Shown here piece after piece: positions 38,095-55,404 of a stretch of 64,000 nt of DNA. Numbering within the stretch: position 1 is the stretch's first letter; each line of letters begins with the position of its first letter. Location: the NCBI RefSeq assembly GCF_002775205.1, contig NC_036447.1:6002501-6066500 (forward strand), in the 5' to 3' direction. The DNA comes from Xiphophorus maculatus (Eukaryota; Chordata; Actinopteri; Cyprinodontiformes; Poeciliidae). The notes under the pieces were generated by a model. The model was not told the DNA's origin. It did no database searches and saw nothing but the letters and a program-made list of their open reading frames with translations. A program made the translations under genes and the position numbers.

Positions 38095-41000
38095 TCAACG
38101 TATCTTTCCCTGATTTATAAAGGATCTGCCTCCCAGGCTGAAGTCAGTTCTAGTGATGGCAGTGAGGACCGGCTCTAACACTGGTTTCCTTGGTTTTCTG
38201 GTCCACAACAGGGCCAGACCAGCCTCACGAAAACTCTGATGGAAAAAGTAGATGAGCGGGTTCAGGCAGCAGTCCAGGTATGACATCACAGATGACAGCG
38301 TCCTCAACCAATCAGGGGCCGGAGCCAGGTCCTTCCTACCCAACAAGATCAGCTGAATGGTGGATGGAGCAAAACATAAAGACAAACATGTTGGGAGTAA
38401 AACTACAGTTTCATGGATATTCTTCTACAGTGAAGACAGCGGTTTGGTTTCTTTCTTTTTTCCACACTCTGTATTAGTAGATACAACAGCTGGTGTTTAC
38501 CTCAGACATAAAAAAGGGAGTGTAGCAGATGATGTAAGAAGCCACTAACAGAGGGATCACCTCGGACAAATCTGCGTCTTCATCGCTGAGACGAACAAGA
38601 AACACAATAAAAAGAGGGTTTTATCATCAGACAGCCTTTCATTAAACTGTTTACAGTGAAAATTTAGTGATTTCAGGATTCTTCAGTCAGTTAACAGATA
38701 AAACCTGAGATTAACATGCACACAAATGGCCTAATTAGTATTTATCAGATTTTTGAGGACAGCGCTTTATTTTTTAAAATCCAAGTAAATATGTATACAA
38801 TTATACACCACACTTTCCATTCTTTTTAAATAAGTTGAAAATCATTTATCATTTGTCTTTTACTTCACAGTTCTCTTCTTCTTCACTAGTCCTAACCTCG
38901 TACCATTGTGTGTCTGTATATCATCTATAATTCTAATAATAAGTTTAAAAATGAAGAAAATTAAACATATGAACATGACCACGGATAATGATAGAGAAAT
39001 ATGGAAAACTGTCAACAGAAGGCGTTACAGGTCAGACTGTTTTCCTGTTTTAGTCTGTTTTTATTGGTGATTCTGGTTTGTCACTATTTTCCTTTAAGAC
39101 TTTGTTTAGGTCATTTTATAATTGCTTCCTTCGACGTCACTCAACATGTGGTTGTTGCTGTGTGAATGCACTTCTCTCCTGCTGATGTAATGTCAGATAA
39201 ACCCATTAACTAAACCTTCCTGCTGATGTCGTGCCACGTTGTTCACCTGATGTATCTGTTGCTGGAGCGACAGCTGACAACGATCCTTACAGAGCAGATA
39301 AACATGAGGAGGAAAGGAAGGAAGATGGAGATAAAGAAAACACAGAGGATGTAGGTCATCATGTCCGAGTAGCTGCTCTCCCAGAAAACGGTACACAACA
39401 TCTCTGCAGGATCATACCTGAAAGTGCAGAAAAATATTTCTGATATTTATGAATGAACAATAACTTACATTTCTGAGCCAACTACTGTACAAACCTGACC
39501 CAGTCATAGATGACAGGGATGCTCCCAAACACCAACCCCGTTACCCAGGAAGTCAAACAAGCTGCTGCTATGAAACCAAGCACAGCACTTCCTGTGGACG
39601 ACGCACCAATCAGACGCTGCGCACTGAGAATAGCTGAAAAATTCATTACAATTCAATTATATAAAATCCCTTTAGTTGCAGGTCTTATATTAAAATTTCC
39701 TGCATGAAGTTGTGGTAAAAAAAAAGAAATGCCCTGGGTAAATACCCACAGCAGATTTAACACTTTGACCTTGTATTACAATAGAAAAAAACTGCATGAA
39801 AAAGCAAATACTGCCTCGATACTTCCACTGGATTCAGAGGGAAATCAGAAACCTTTAGCTTCTTGTGAGCATCTTTTAAAGAAGAATATGTTTTTTCAGT
39901 GGAAAGCATGCAAGTGTCTGTAAACAGAGTAAAAATATCAGCAATGGCATTTAAAGCAGGATTTTTTTTACTTTTCTTTACATTTTCTGGAAGTCAGTTT
40001 ATCTTTTCTACTCCTTGACATCAACCTACCATTTTTGAAAGTTTTATTTGTTATTTGTGTTGATAAGTATTTAAATAAGTGTACTTAATAAAAACTGTGA
40101 ATGAATACAAATTTATAAAACATGAGGAATAATCAAGTTTGTTTCTAGGTTTAGCTAAGACTCCATTATACCGTAGTTCCAAAATTAGATTTTTTTTCTA
40201 TTTGTCTCTAAATCATTCAAACAATCAGGTATGCAATGATAAACCACTGATAAACAGTACTTAGAGTTTTAATTTAATTGGTTTAATAAATTAATGTTTT
40301 AAAAGCTACGTTCCTCAGAGTACCTATGCTGCCTATGGATGAGGTGATGAAGGCAAACTTCAGCAAGCTGACGACTTCACACCATGGAGACGTCTGTCCT
40401 TCTGTCAGGGCGGCCATCATGGATCCAGACATGATCAGAAGTGAACATCCTGATTATAAATCATAATTTAATGTTAAAAAGAACCTTTCCACTAATACAG
40501 TCAAACAGAAGGAAGTGCACATTGGAAGAAGATCAGTGTACCGGTAAAGTGAAGCGAGCGACATAAACATGGTTTCACTGGAAATTATGAAAGTGGTACC
40601 TAGATCTGACATGGTGAGACTGATGAATGGAAGCCAGTAATGGCAGCAGAACTGACCTCTGCACTGAAAACAACAAAATAAAGGGAGCAAATAGACATAC
40701 ACTACTTCATATTTTGGAATAAAATGTGAAACACAGTCTTTTACAAGCGGTAAAATAGAATAGAATAACATACATTGAAAAAAGAAATCTGTGATCCAAC
40801 TTAACTTCAGAAAAGGTAAGTGGAAATATTTGTATTTTAAGAACAAAAATTATTCATAGAAGTAAAAAAAAAACAAAATCAGACAAAATAAAATGTTTCC
40901 AAATAAGTTTCTTTCAATAAAATCTTATAAACTCTTTTAAAAAATTGCAGGGATGGTGATTTTTTGGTTAAAACATGTTTGTTTTGCATTTAGTGGGTAG

Positions 41001-41596
41001 AAAATCCAGAAATGTTACTCAAGTAAGAGTAGAAATACTTCATAATAAAATTACTCAAGTAAAAGTAAAAACTACAGCATAGTAAAAACACTCCTAAAAG
41101 TGTATTTTTTCTTTCAAAAAAGTTACTCAGTAAATGTAATTGAGTAAATGTAACTAGTTACTGCCTCACTAAGTATAACTGAGGTCTTTAGTTAAATCAG
41201 GACTCCATAAACCATGCATAGACTGAAAACAAGACAATACTCTGACGACCTTACCATGACCTTGATGATCAGAACGACACTGTTTCCAACAACTCCCACG
41301 ATCATTTCTACACCCAACACAGCCACCAGCAGCCACTTCTTCTCCTCAGACCAAACCTTTTCAGGAAACAGGGTCCCATTCAAACCTTCACTCACTGGAA
41401 CAAAGAAAATACAGAAAGCAGATGAGTTCAGCTTCCCACCAACACTGAGATTTCATAAGGAAAAGATGCAACACAACAATGCAAAGGAACAGAGTACAAT
41501 TTGGAAAATGATCATTTAAAAGATGAATTGTTCTGTGAATTAATGACTCTAGCAACAGCAGCTGTACAGGTTTATACAGGAAAAATGATGCTTACT
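38095..41596 (-). CDS. Class A G-protein-coupled receptor, family unresolved, eight coding exons
   Basis: On the minus strand, exons 41596 (the A of the start codon), 41255-41394, 40600-40663, 40324-40449, 39495-39633, 39247-39417, 38501-38585 and 38095-38352 have canonical splice sites and agreeing phases. They encode 327 residues. The start codon is read as A|TG across an intron; an in-frame TGA sits eight codons upstream in exon 1. Visible landmarks: an N-glycosylation site at N6, TM1 Asn (VVGNSVV), TM2 Asp67 (LTMSD), Cys92 and Cys165 for the TM3-ECL2 disulphide, TM4 Trp140, TM5 Pro191, TM6 CYTP (234-237, normally CWxP), and TM7 NPLIY (273-277). The DRY position reads QRL (116-118). There is no TM7 retinal lysine, so it is not an opsin. 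The ligand and subfamily are unknown to me. It is transcribed away from ndufs8. ATTAAA-type poly(A) candidates on the minus strand lie at 38074-38079 and 38004-38009. Confidence 0.84.
40812..41168. mobile_element. hAT-type MITE, copy 5 (left-truncated), in a GPCR intron
   Basis: Internal and right-hand parts (GTTACTCAAGTAAGAGTAG, TAACTAGTTACTGCCTCA) match the family at 1317, 6460, 33452 and 52533. The left terminal repeat is missing. It lies between GPCR coding exons 2 and 3. Confidence 0.7.
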
Positions 41597-42051
41597 GGTC
41601 TGGCGAGTCGTCGAGCTTCAGCACCGATAACAAGTGATTCTGTTCACAGAGCCCAGATGAAGGAGTCATCAGAAACCTATTCAATTAAACTTCACACGCT
41701 CTGTTGCACTCATGCAACAAGGCTTGTGTACTCTTCATATGCCTGTGCTTTCTGTACACATGCATTACTAGCGTTGTGTAAGCTAGCGTGGCTGTGTAGC
41801 AGACGCTGAAAGCAGCAAAAACTTTTTCATTTCTGCTTTGAAACATTTGTGCTCCATCGAAAGAGACAACGTTAGGCCTATTTGTATTTCTATTTGGTTC
41901 TCGTGAAATCGGCTGCATGATTGTGTACCATGTTGTATTGTGTCGACCAGTTATTAAGCACAACTGATGGCAAATAAAACTGAAATTCTGATTTGCAGAA
42001 GAAACAGTCATTACAGTTACTATTATTATTATTAGTAGGAGCGATAATTTA

Positions 42052-42154
42052 TTTTTTAAAGTACATTAAGGGCTGCTCTGCCTTGAGTCATCAACAGGAT
42101 AGTGCTGCTGTCCTGTTGTTATATAAAACATAGTGCAGCCCTTACAGTACTTTA
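42052..42154. repeat. Foldback/palindromic MITE-like inverted repeat
   Basis: TTTAAAGTACATTAAGGGCTGC and its near-inverse GCAGCCCTTACAGTACTTTAAA bracket about 55 bases, with a second inner pair (CAACAGGA / TCCTGTTG). The whole can fold as a stem of about 22 bases with a branched loop. Confidence 0.75.
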
Positions 42155-42733
42155 AAAAAAAATAAAAAATAAGAAACAAATAATAATAACAATAATGATG
42201 ATAAAATGATTTGCTTATTTACTTACTTTTTTATTGATAAAATGTTTGTTTACAAATACAAAGACAAAACGAGGAACAGATCAAAAAATGTGTGCACAGA
42301 TTTCTGTAAATACATTGGAAGAAATAATCAGAAAGCAGACATAATCATTTTTTTTTTTTGAACTATTCAATGACCTACAATCTCCAGCTTTTTTGTGGGT
42401 ACTTTTGGAAATAGTGGACAACTACAGTTCCAAAACTGTAAAAAAACAAAAACACAAAAAGGGTGACAATTATACGTAAATTTACATTTGTGGATATAAG
42501 AATTGCCAAATATAACTAACATTTGCTTAATTGCCAGTCTTATGTTTGCATTCGTGTTATTTCCATGTAAGCCAAAAATAATATGCGCACACAGTCATAC
42601 CTTTATGAAAATATAGTAAAAGCTTTTCATACTTACTTACCGACATTTGTGTTTTTCATACAGCCGTCCAATAGGTGGCGGTATTCATATCAAAGTCAGT
42701 CACAGCTGCAGAGGAACTGGTTATCTTGCGCAA

Positions 42734-42740
42734 CTTCCGG
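42734..42740. promoter_or_regulatory. ETS/GABPA (NRF-2)-type site in the ndufs8 promoter
   Basis: CTTCCGG (reverse CCGGAAG) lies just upstream of the probable ndufs8 first exon, in the gap between divergent GPCR and ndufs8 genes. GABPA/NRF-2 sites are common in promoters of respiratory-chain genes. The motif is seen; its activity is inferred. Confidence 0.45.
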
Positions 42741-42781
42741 TGTTCGCCGTGTCTCTTCTTGTAGCTAGTTGTCACTTTTCG
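42740..42781 (+). other. ndufs8: Probable non-coding exon 1 of ndufs8
   Basis: Sequence ending CACTTTTCG|GTAAGTTAG provides a near-perfect donor at 42782. The first coding exon is preceded by an acceptor at 44306 and starts 13 bases before the ATG (CTTTAAAGTCCTC). A non-coding first exon is therefore expected, and this is the best donor upstream. The 5' edge is approximate. The pyrimidine-rich CTCTTCTT just before it would fit a housekeeping transcription start. Confidence 0.6.
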
Positions 42782-44319
42782 GTAAGTTAGAAATGCTTAA
42801 CACTGATAAGATATAACATTTTCTTTGCGGTCATTCTTAGCGGTGTTAAACCTTGATGTTAGCTTTTGGTTGAAGCTGAGAGGATACTTTTATTCCTCAT
42901 TTATTGGAAGCGACCTTTATTCAGACGTCCTTGACAGCGGTAGTTGCACCGACGCGGACATTTCTCTGTTCATTCACAGAAAATTGGGTAATTGACATGG
43001 ATAAAACTCAGCATTGTGAATATTTAGTCCGGCGCTGTGCAGAACTGAGTCACCGTGAGGCTCAATGAGAGCATTAGTCTCCACAGTAGCTCTGCTAAAC
43101 GTGTAGAATAATGTAAAGTAGATCTGTTTGTTACTGACAACGTTCATGCTGCATTTAAACTCAGTGTATGTATAATATTATTTACCCGAGCTTTGCATTA
43201 TTACTTCGTATTAGATAGTAAAAATGTGTTTTCTACTAGTTATGTCTGTCTGCTTGTGAAAATTATAGTACTGTATTGATATTTCCATTTATATGAAAAG
43301 AAAAAATGGAAACCTTGTATTTACAGTCAAATCTTAACCCAGTTCACATTTCCCTTAAAAGTACAATCACTTTTAGAATCGTTTTGAAGGCTATTTACTG
43401 AATTGAAAGAGTATCAAATAAATTTAGATTATTAAAAAAACGTCTTTGCATCTGTCCTTACAGCTCAGGAAGTGCTATATAGCTGAAAACATGTTATTGT
43501 ATTAATATTTGTTTCAACATCCCACATTAGCATCTTAGTAGAAAAAGCGCTTTCTCAAAAAAGGCAGTAAAAGCAGATGCATTTTTTCAAATATGATATA
43601 TTTTACCTTATTCCACACATTAAAACATTGATGATAAAAATGATTCTAGGTATGCTGCTGCTGGATGCATGTTTTATCCTCCACGACAATGAAAGTCTGC
43701 TGATGCTTTAGTTAGACCCGTGTCTTCTTTAAAATCTTAAAGATTGTTTTTTTTTCTAGCCTATCTCTCATCATTGGACTGTTAATCAAGAATTGCTGTG
43801 TTGTCTTTTGTTTCTTTTTTCTCTTTTATTTTTTTGATAGGGATTCTGGCACGTACCATTATCAACTAGTCTGCCACGCAGTTTGGGTACAGCTGCAGTT
43901 CTATCCTCTGTAATCACTTGCTTCATGGTAGCTTTAAATGATGAGCAGCACCAGATCCAAAATAATCTCACCCAGCAGTCTGAAACAAAGCTCCCTCAGT
44001 AGATTCCCTGCCCTAACTCTGCCTGTTCTCTGTCTTTCCAGCACTCACTGAACTCACTGAATCTCAGACTGTATCTGGTTTTAATCAGTCAGGTCTTTTC
44101 CTAAAGTTAGTTTTTGATTGTTTAGCAGTGAGCGACTTCTTACTGTCTGGCTGTTCTTTGGGGCATATGGAGATTTAAAAAAAAGTCAAAACTTCATCTG
44201 TGATAAAGTCATAGTGCAGTTATTCTGTGTAATACATTATATAAATTTTGCTCTAAGTTACTCTAATGGTGCTTTATTGTATTCATTCTTTTGCTTCTGC
44301 TTTCAGCTTTAAAGTCCTC

Positions 44320-49602
<5,283 letters not shown>

Positions 49603-49749
49603 ATGTCCACACACACTGCGCCTACATTACTGGGGAAGACTTTAAACGTGACACATGTTGAATCTGTACATACTGTAAGAATATTAACTCGGCTTTGATG
49701 GGTGAGCGTCAGGTTTGCTGAAGGAACCTTTGTTGACAACAAAGACCTA

Positions 49750-49755
49750 ATTAAA
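49750..49755 (+). promoter_or_regulatory. Possible ndufs8 polyadenylation signal (ATTAAA)
   Basis: This variant signal lies about 150 bases after the stop codon and is followed within about 20 bases by a T/G-rich stretch. No canonical AATAAA lies between the stop and this site. Confidence 0.4.
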
Positions 49756-49759
49756 ACAT

Positions 49760-52510
49760 TGACCTTTTAAGTTTAGTCTCATTTTGTTATCATAAATATT
49801 CTTTATGTTTCCACCTCAAGGCTCTGTTATTGTTCATTGTGCGTATTTATTATGGTATCAAACCACTTCGCTCACTCAGTGTCCACAGCTCTCTCCTGTG
49901 TGTGTGTGTGGAAAGTCTTTCATTAACAGGATTTTAAGACGTGCCTGGTGCCTATTCTTCTTATTAAAAAGTTGTTTAAATTTACTCTATTTCATCAGCA
50001 GAGTTATTTTAATGGCTCTTTATTTTGTCATGATGGCTCAGTAAGAGACACATGCACAGCCATGTTTTTTTTTCTTCACTTTCAGACGTCATCGTTATTA
50101 CTAAATGTCAACAGAACCATTTTCCAACTTGCTGTTTTATAGATTTTGGCCGGCAGATAGTAGCAAGTTGTTGTCGTACATTGTGTGAAACATAAAGAGG
50201 GTCATACCCAGAGAAAATTCAAAAGAAACAGCATTTAAGCAGGAATTGGAGGATTAAGGTGAGCTACTGTTAATTGCTCAGTCAACCAAACATGGACTCT
50301 GTTGGATACCGAGGTCAGATTCCAAAGTTAGCATTCGATTCTGTGTGAATAAATCATTTTATTGAATTTCACTGCAGACATTTGGGGTCTTAAAATAAAA
50401 TTTTACTTTAAATGAAACATTAATAGTATTTTAAGTTGTTTCTCCTAATTTTTTAACAGGATTAGCAATGATTTTTCCATTTTGTCATATTAGAACCACA
50501 CACTTTTTTGCATTATTTTGGGGTTTCCATGTGATAAATTAATTTGTAGTAGTGCATATATGTAAATTAGAAAAATTTTTAATCTAATAATCCAAACTCA
50601 AAATGAGACATTTATTTGTAGAACTATATTTTGGTGCAAAAGTCTTACATCTAGTGACTAAGTTCTTTAGAAAATGACTCGGGTTAAGTAAGGTTGGCTG
50701 AAGAGTGATTGAATAGAAATCTGTTTAAATCTAGGCTTTGAATAGGACATTATTACCCAGATGCTCCATTGTGGCTCCCCAGCATATTTCCCAGTGATAA
50801 TGGTTATGCATAGTGTTTGTTTTTCACCACAAATAACATCTAATTGTAGTTTCAAAAGTTTAATTTAGGTCCCATCTTATGTTTTTGACAAACCACAAAG
50901 GAGATTTCTTCTGACTTTCTTTCAGCAATGTTTTTTCCAAAGTTCACAACCAATAATTATTTGCAGATTCTCCCACCTGAGTTGTTTGTCTCTGCAACTC
51001 CTCCAGAGTTACCATGGTCCTCTTGGCTGCTTTTCAAATCAATTCTCTCCTCTTTCCATGTTTAGATGATGCATTCAAAGCTGGAATATTGTGTTATAAC
51101 TTAATCTTAGTTTAAACTTCAACATAAGCTTCTCCCTGCCTGTCTGCTGTGTCTCCATTATGCTGTTTGTTCTCCAAGAACCAATGAAGCTTCATGGAAC
51201 AGTTTGTAATGAGATTCAATTACACACAAGTGGACTATTTGGAAATTAGGTAATTAGGTTTAAAGTATTAGAGATGGTGATATGTTTCATACCGTTTATT
51301 TATTTTGGTTGTCAACTATTAAAGAGCTGCATAAAAATTCCTGTATTTCTCCATGCAGTTATATTAGTTACACTTAAAAGTCATTTAGGGTTTAAAAAGA
51401 AGTACAAGCTTCTTTTTAAATAAACTAAGTTAATCTAGGCCTCATCCATTCATTCTTTAACTTATTTATTTTTGGGGATTTAGTATTTAGTTTCACAACT
51501 GACTACATTAGTAAATCCTTCATTCGACATATAACTGATTATTTAAATAAAAATGGAAATACAATACAAAAACTATTTTTGATGTAATTTATCAAGTGCA
51601 GAATGAAATATTTAAATGAGAAAATACAAATTTGTATTAATTACAGCATGTAGAATAATTTGAATGTTTATTTTGTTATTTCATTGTCAGGGGTGGCAGC
51701 ACATCATGACATTTGTTTTATTCATCTGCCAGCAATGGGAGGGGCTAACACTGTGGGAGGCAACGTGATTGGTCGGCAGTTTAGTTGCTAAGGAAGTTAA
51801 CCAATCAGATGCAAACGTCTGAAGCAAGGCTGCAGTTTTAAGTATTTCCTGATAGAATATTATTCAGGAAACACAAATGTCTTTAATAATTTTGCATGAC
51901 AAAATACACTTAAAGAAACATAAAGAGTAAATGATTGAACTGGCTTCCTGTTTACACCCACACTAACATCTCCTGCAGACTTCACTAAGCATGACAATAA
52001 CATTTTGTGAGGGAACCTGGTCGAAACCTTTTTGTCTGGATTTTGAACGAGTTAATTGTTTTATTCTTTTATTTACTCAGACTGCTTAAATTAGTCAGTC
52101 AATTCATTCTGCCTCAGGCAAAATGGTTAGTTTCTCATTGTTCTTTCATAATATCTGAAATGAAGCTCTAACCTGAAGTTTTTTAATTCTGTATCTAATT
52201 CACTATTGACACATTTGAAGTTTTATAGATTGTTTTGTTATTTCTTTCTTGGTCAATGCAAGAAATTAAGTAAATTAAAAGTAATTGCCCTCATATTATA
52301 CTAGAGACTTCCACATAATTCTGAATCTCAGTTTTTTATTATTGTCATTCTCCAGGATTTCTCCCTTTCAGCCTCAGACTTTGTCCCATCCCCTCTACCC
52401 TCAGCTGGTTTGATGCAACTCATGAAAGGGGCAACTAGTTGATGCTAAAAAAAAACAGGATTTGATTTGCTGATTAAGTGCTTGGAGATGGAAATGAAAG
52501 AACCAGAACC
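49760..52510. other. Intergenic downstream of ndufs8, no gene seen
   Basis: AT-rich sequence with no recognisable exon or clear repeat ends. Confidence 0.5.
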
Positions 52511-52532
52511 AAGCAAGCAATGGAGTTAGCAC

Positions 52533-53020
52533 TGAGGTGGGCAAATAGCCAAACATTGTACTCAACAAAGAGTAGCACTACTTCAACATATTTTTACTCA
52601 AATAAAAGTAAAAGAAAGTACTTGGTAAAACGTCCACTCAAGTACTAAGTAACTGATCAAATGACCAATCATTTAATATTTAAAACTACATAATCAGATG
52701 GACAAAATATAAAGCTAAATGACAAAAATTAGCAAACAAATAACAAAATCAGGCAAAATAAAAATATTTCCAAATCAATTTCTTTCAATAAAAACTTGTA
52801 AATCTTTAAACTGCAAGAGTGTGTCTGGTGAGTTTTTAGTGAAAACATGTTTGTTTTTTATTCAGTGGATAGAAAATTCAGAACTTTTACTCAACTAAGA
52901 AAATTATTCAAGTAAAAGTAAAAAATACAACATAGTAAAAATGCTCCTAAAAGCAAATTTAAAACAAAGTTGTGCAAGGAAATGTAATCGAGTAAATGTA
53001 ACTAGTTACTACCCAACCTT
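52533..53020. mobile_element. hAT-type MITE, copy 4
   Basis: It begins CTGAGGTGGGCAAATAG and ends TAGTTACTACCCAACCTT, with family-typical ACTCAAATAAAAGTAAAAG inside. TTAGCACTG occurs at both flanks, which may be a target duplication, but the eroded ends make the exact 8-mer uncertain. Confidence 0.75.
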
Positions 53021-53919
53021 TTAGCACTGGAACCAGTTTGAAGGACGGACTTCCACAGTGAGTTTGTTTTAAAGCTAAGCAAAGCGACTCCTGTCACCTT
53101 TACATTTGTGAAATCAAGACGTTCGGCAGGAATGAGTGAGACGTTGCGTCACTGATCCATCTCACAATGATTTGTAGCAGTGACATTGAAAAATCATTGA
53201 GACGCTGCAGATGTTCAGCTGCTAAAAATACCTTTGGATCTACCCGGCAAATGGCAGCCACGAAGAGACCAGGGGGAGGTCGGCCATAACAGACATCCTG
53301 TTAAAACTGAGCCAGGTCCAGAAGAATCAGCCGCTCACATTTGGTGCCTTGCAGAAGTATTCACCATCTTTTTATTCCTGTCCTACAAACACAAACTATT
53401 GGAATCCAGTGATAGACCAGCACAAAGTAGTGTATAAATATGAACTGTTTGTTTGTTTGTTTGATCTTGAGGCAACATAACTGTTTACTTCTGCCACCAA
53501 ATCTAATAAAAAAAATCTAATAAAGTTCATATTAACATAGCGAGCGTTTCAATTTGCATTATTGCTTTCCCGGATCCCCAGAATGCATTGCCTGTTATAG
53601 GATAGAATTGGGGCTGCGCCAGAGAAAGAGTTAGGAATCATGGGAGAGGTTTGTAAGTAATTGGTATTTATTCAGGTAACTAAATTATGCAGAGTTCAGT
53701 CAGTTACAGAAAGTCATATAACAACTGCAGACAGATTATTTCCCCCTTTAAATGGGGGTTTATGTATTTTCTGGGTGCAAAGTCCATTTTAAACCACAAT
53801 CACAAAATTATTTTATTTCAGTTGTTATGAAAATGCTATGTATGGAAATTTGACTTCACATCGTAGTCGCATCTGATGCTTTGAAATTGGCCACTGTCTC
53901 TTTTTCAACACTCCTCCTT

Positions 53920-54290
53920 CAACATGTCATCTCAACATTGCTTCTCCATTATGCCGTTTACAACCATTCTTAGAAATGTTCAGGCAAAATGTGAGGAAAA
54001 ATCATGCCACACCATCGTAATCTTCTAAGTACTTCCTGTTCTCTTCTTCTTCATGTTTGTGCCAACGGCAACATCCAGTAGTTGATCATGTGACTTGCTT
54101 GATGCAAAAAAAAAAAAGTCATTTTACAAATTAAACTACGGTAATTTCAGTATGGCCAGAAAACGACCTCCTCCAAGCAGCAAAACCTTTTATCGCAAAA
54201 CAAGAGTTTTTTCGAATTTGGCTTGTTTCCATTGAGCAAATTTATTTTCGAAATGTCAAATTATACGGTCAATAAAAACGCACCTAATAT
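53920..54290. repeat. MITE family B, degenerate copy
   Basis: It shares CCAACGGCAACATC, GATCATGTGACTTG, CAGTATGGCCAGAAAA and CTTGTTTCCATTGAGCAAAT with the complete copy at 46067-46527. Both ends are eroded. Confidence 0.6.
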
Positions 54291-54298
54291 CTAAAGAT

Positions 54299-54450
54299 AT
54301 CCATTCATCCATCCATTTTCTAACATCCTTGTCCCTAGTTGGGTCGGGAGGGGTGCTGGTGCCTATCTCCAGCTAATGCATGTAATGAACAGGTTTTCTA
54401 TAGCCCGTATATCTGTCCCAACCTGTTTCAGGAAGCAGAATAGATCACTT
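54299..54450. repeat. CATCCATCC-type dispersed repeat fragment
   Basis: TCCATCCATTTTCTAACATC followed by TGTCCCTAGTTGGGTCGGGA and GCCTATCTCCAGC is the core of a very common fish dispersed repeat, here a short fragment. Confidence 0.6.
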
Positions 54451-54579
54451 TTAATCAAAATCCATCCTCCTCCAACTGTCCTTAATGTTCAGTAGAAAAG
54501 ATTTCTGTCCTTGGGGAAATGGAGCATAGTCTTAGTAAAAGCTTTGGTTGTATATTTGTTTGTTATATAAAGGTAACCT

Positions 54580-55050
54580 ACTATGCTTTAAATCCAAATA
54601 AGCTATGCTTCTCACCCCCCCCCACCCCCCCCTGCTCCAATTAAACATTTACACTCACATCTGAAAATGGCTGCAAACAGATGCACAATTATACAACTAT
54701 ACAGTTTTGAACAGCAGAAGTAGAGCCTCCTGCACAAACCAACACGAATGTGCCAAGTAGTTTCAGGATAGTAAGTCAACAACAAAACACTTGTCTTTTC
54801 CAGCAGCCATTGTACAGTGAATACAGTGGTAAAATCAGATGACCAAATGTGCTGGACCTCGGCAGGGGTTGCTAAGTAACGGGGCAGTGTGACTCAACAA
54901 TAGGAAGGTTTTTGAAACTACTCATTTTCTAGACACCAAAAACATTAATTTATTGCCAGAAAAAAATTATTTTGTGTCTTTTAGAAGCAGTAGAAACCAA
55001 AATAGAAGCATAAAAATGTGCAAAAAGGGAATTTTGCATAATAGGTCCCT
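54580..55050 (+). repeat. Dispersed repeat family A, copy 4
   Basis: Same family and orientation as 37430-38010: AAAATGGCTGCAAACAGATG, AGTAGAGCCTCCTGCACAAA, CAGCAGCCATTGTACAGTG, TTTTAGAAGCAGTAGAAACC. Confidence 0.72.
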
Positions 55051-55185
55051 TCTAGTAATAGTTTTGGCTGGATGTTTGTTTGTCATATATGATGTTGCTT
55101 TCGTACCTCGATCTCAGTCTGAGTTTTTTTCAACCTGGATAAATAAAGAGTGTGTATAGCATTTTGGTAAACTAATTTCCTACTC

Positions 55186-55404
55186 TCCGAGCTGCGTGTG
55201 GGAGTCTATAGTGAGCTACTTCCCTGTAAGCTGGCACGAGGGAACTTGGAACGGAGTAAAGGAGCAGTGCAGACAGAGGAAACACACAGTGGACAGCGCA
55301 GCACAGAGAGGACAGGCTCTCCAGCTCTTTCCACAGCGGCATCACTGTGAGAACAACTGGCTCGCTTTAAATGCAGGACACAAAACTACTCACCTAATCA
55401 AAGG
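55186..55404 (+). other. Possible exon (weak)
   Basis: A block more GC-balanced than its surroundings ends CTAATCAAAG|GTAAGCAGC, a good donor, and is open in one frame from about 55196 without an ATG. It could be a non-coding first exon of a gene outside the window, or chance. No protein family is recognisable. Confidence 0.2.

Noticed and set aside
38095-41596. Identification of the GPCR as an opsin because of its many introns
   Set aside because: The position of the retinal-binding lysine before NPxxY is Tyr267, so no chromophore could attach.
41685-42011. 108-codon minus-strand frame upstream of the GPCR
   Set aside because: No family similarity, and it does not connect in phase to the GPCR because of the TGA before the split start.
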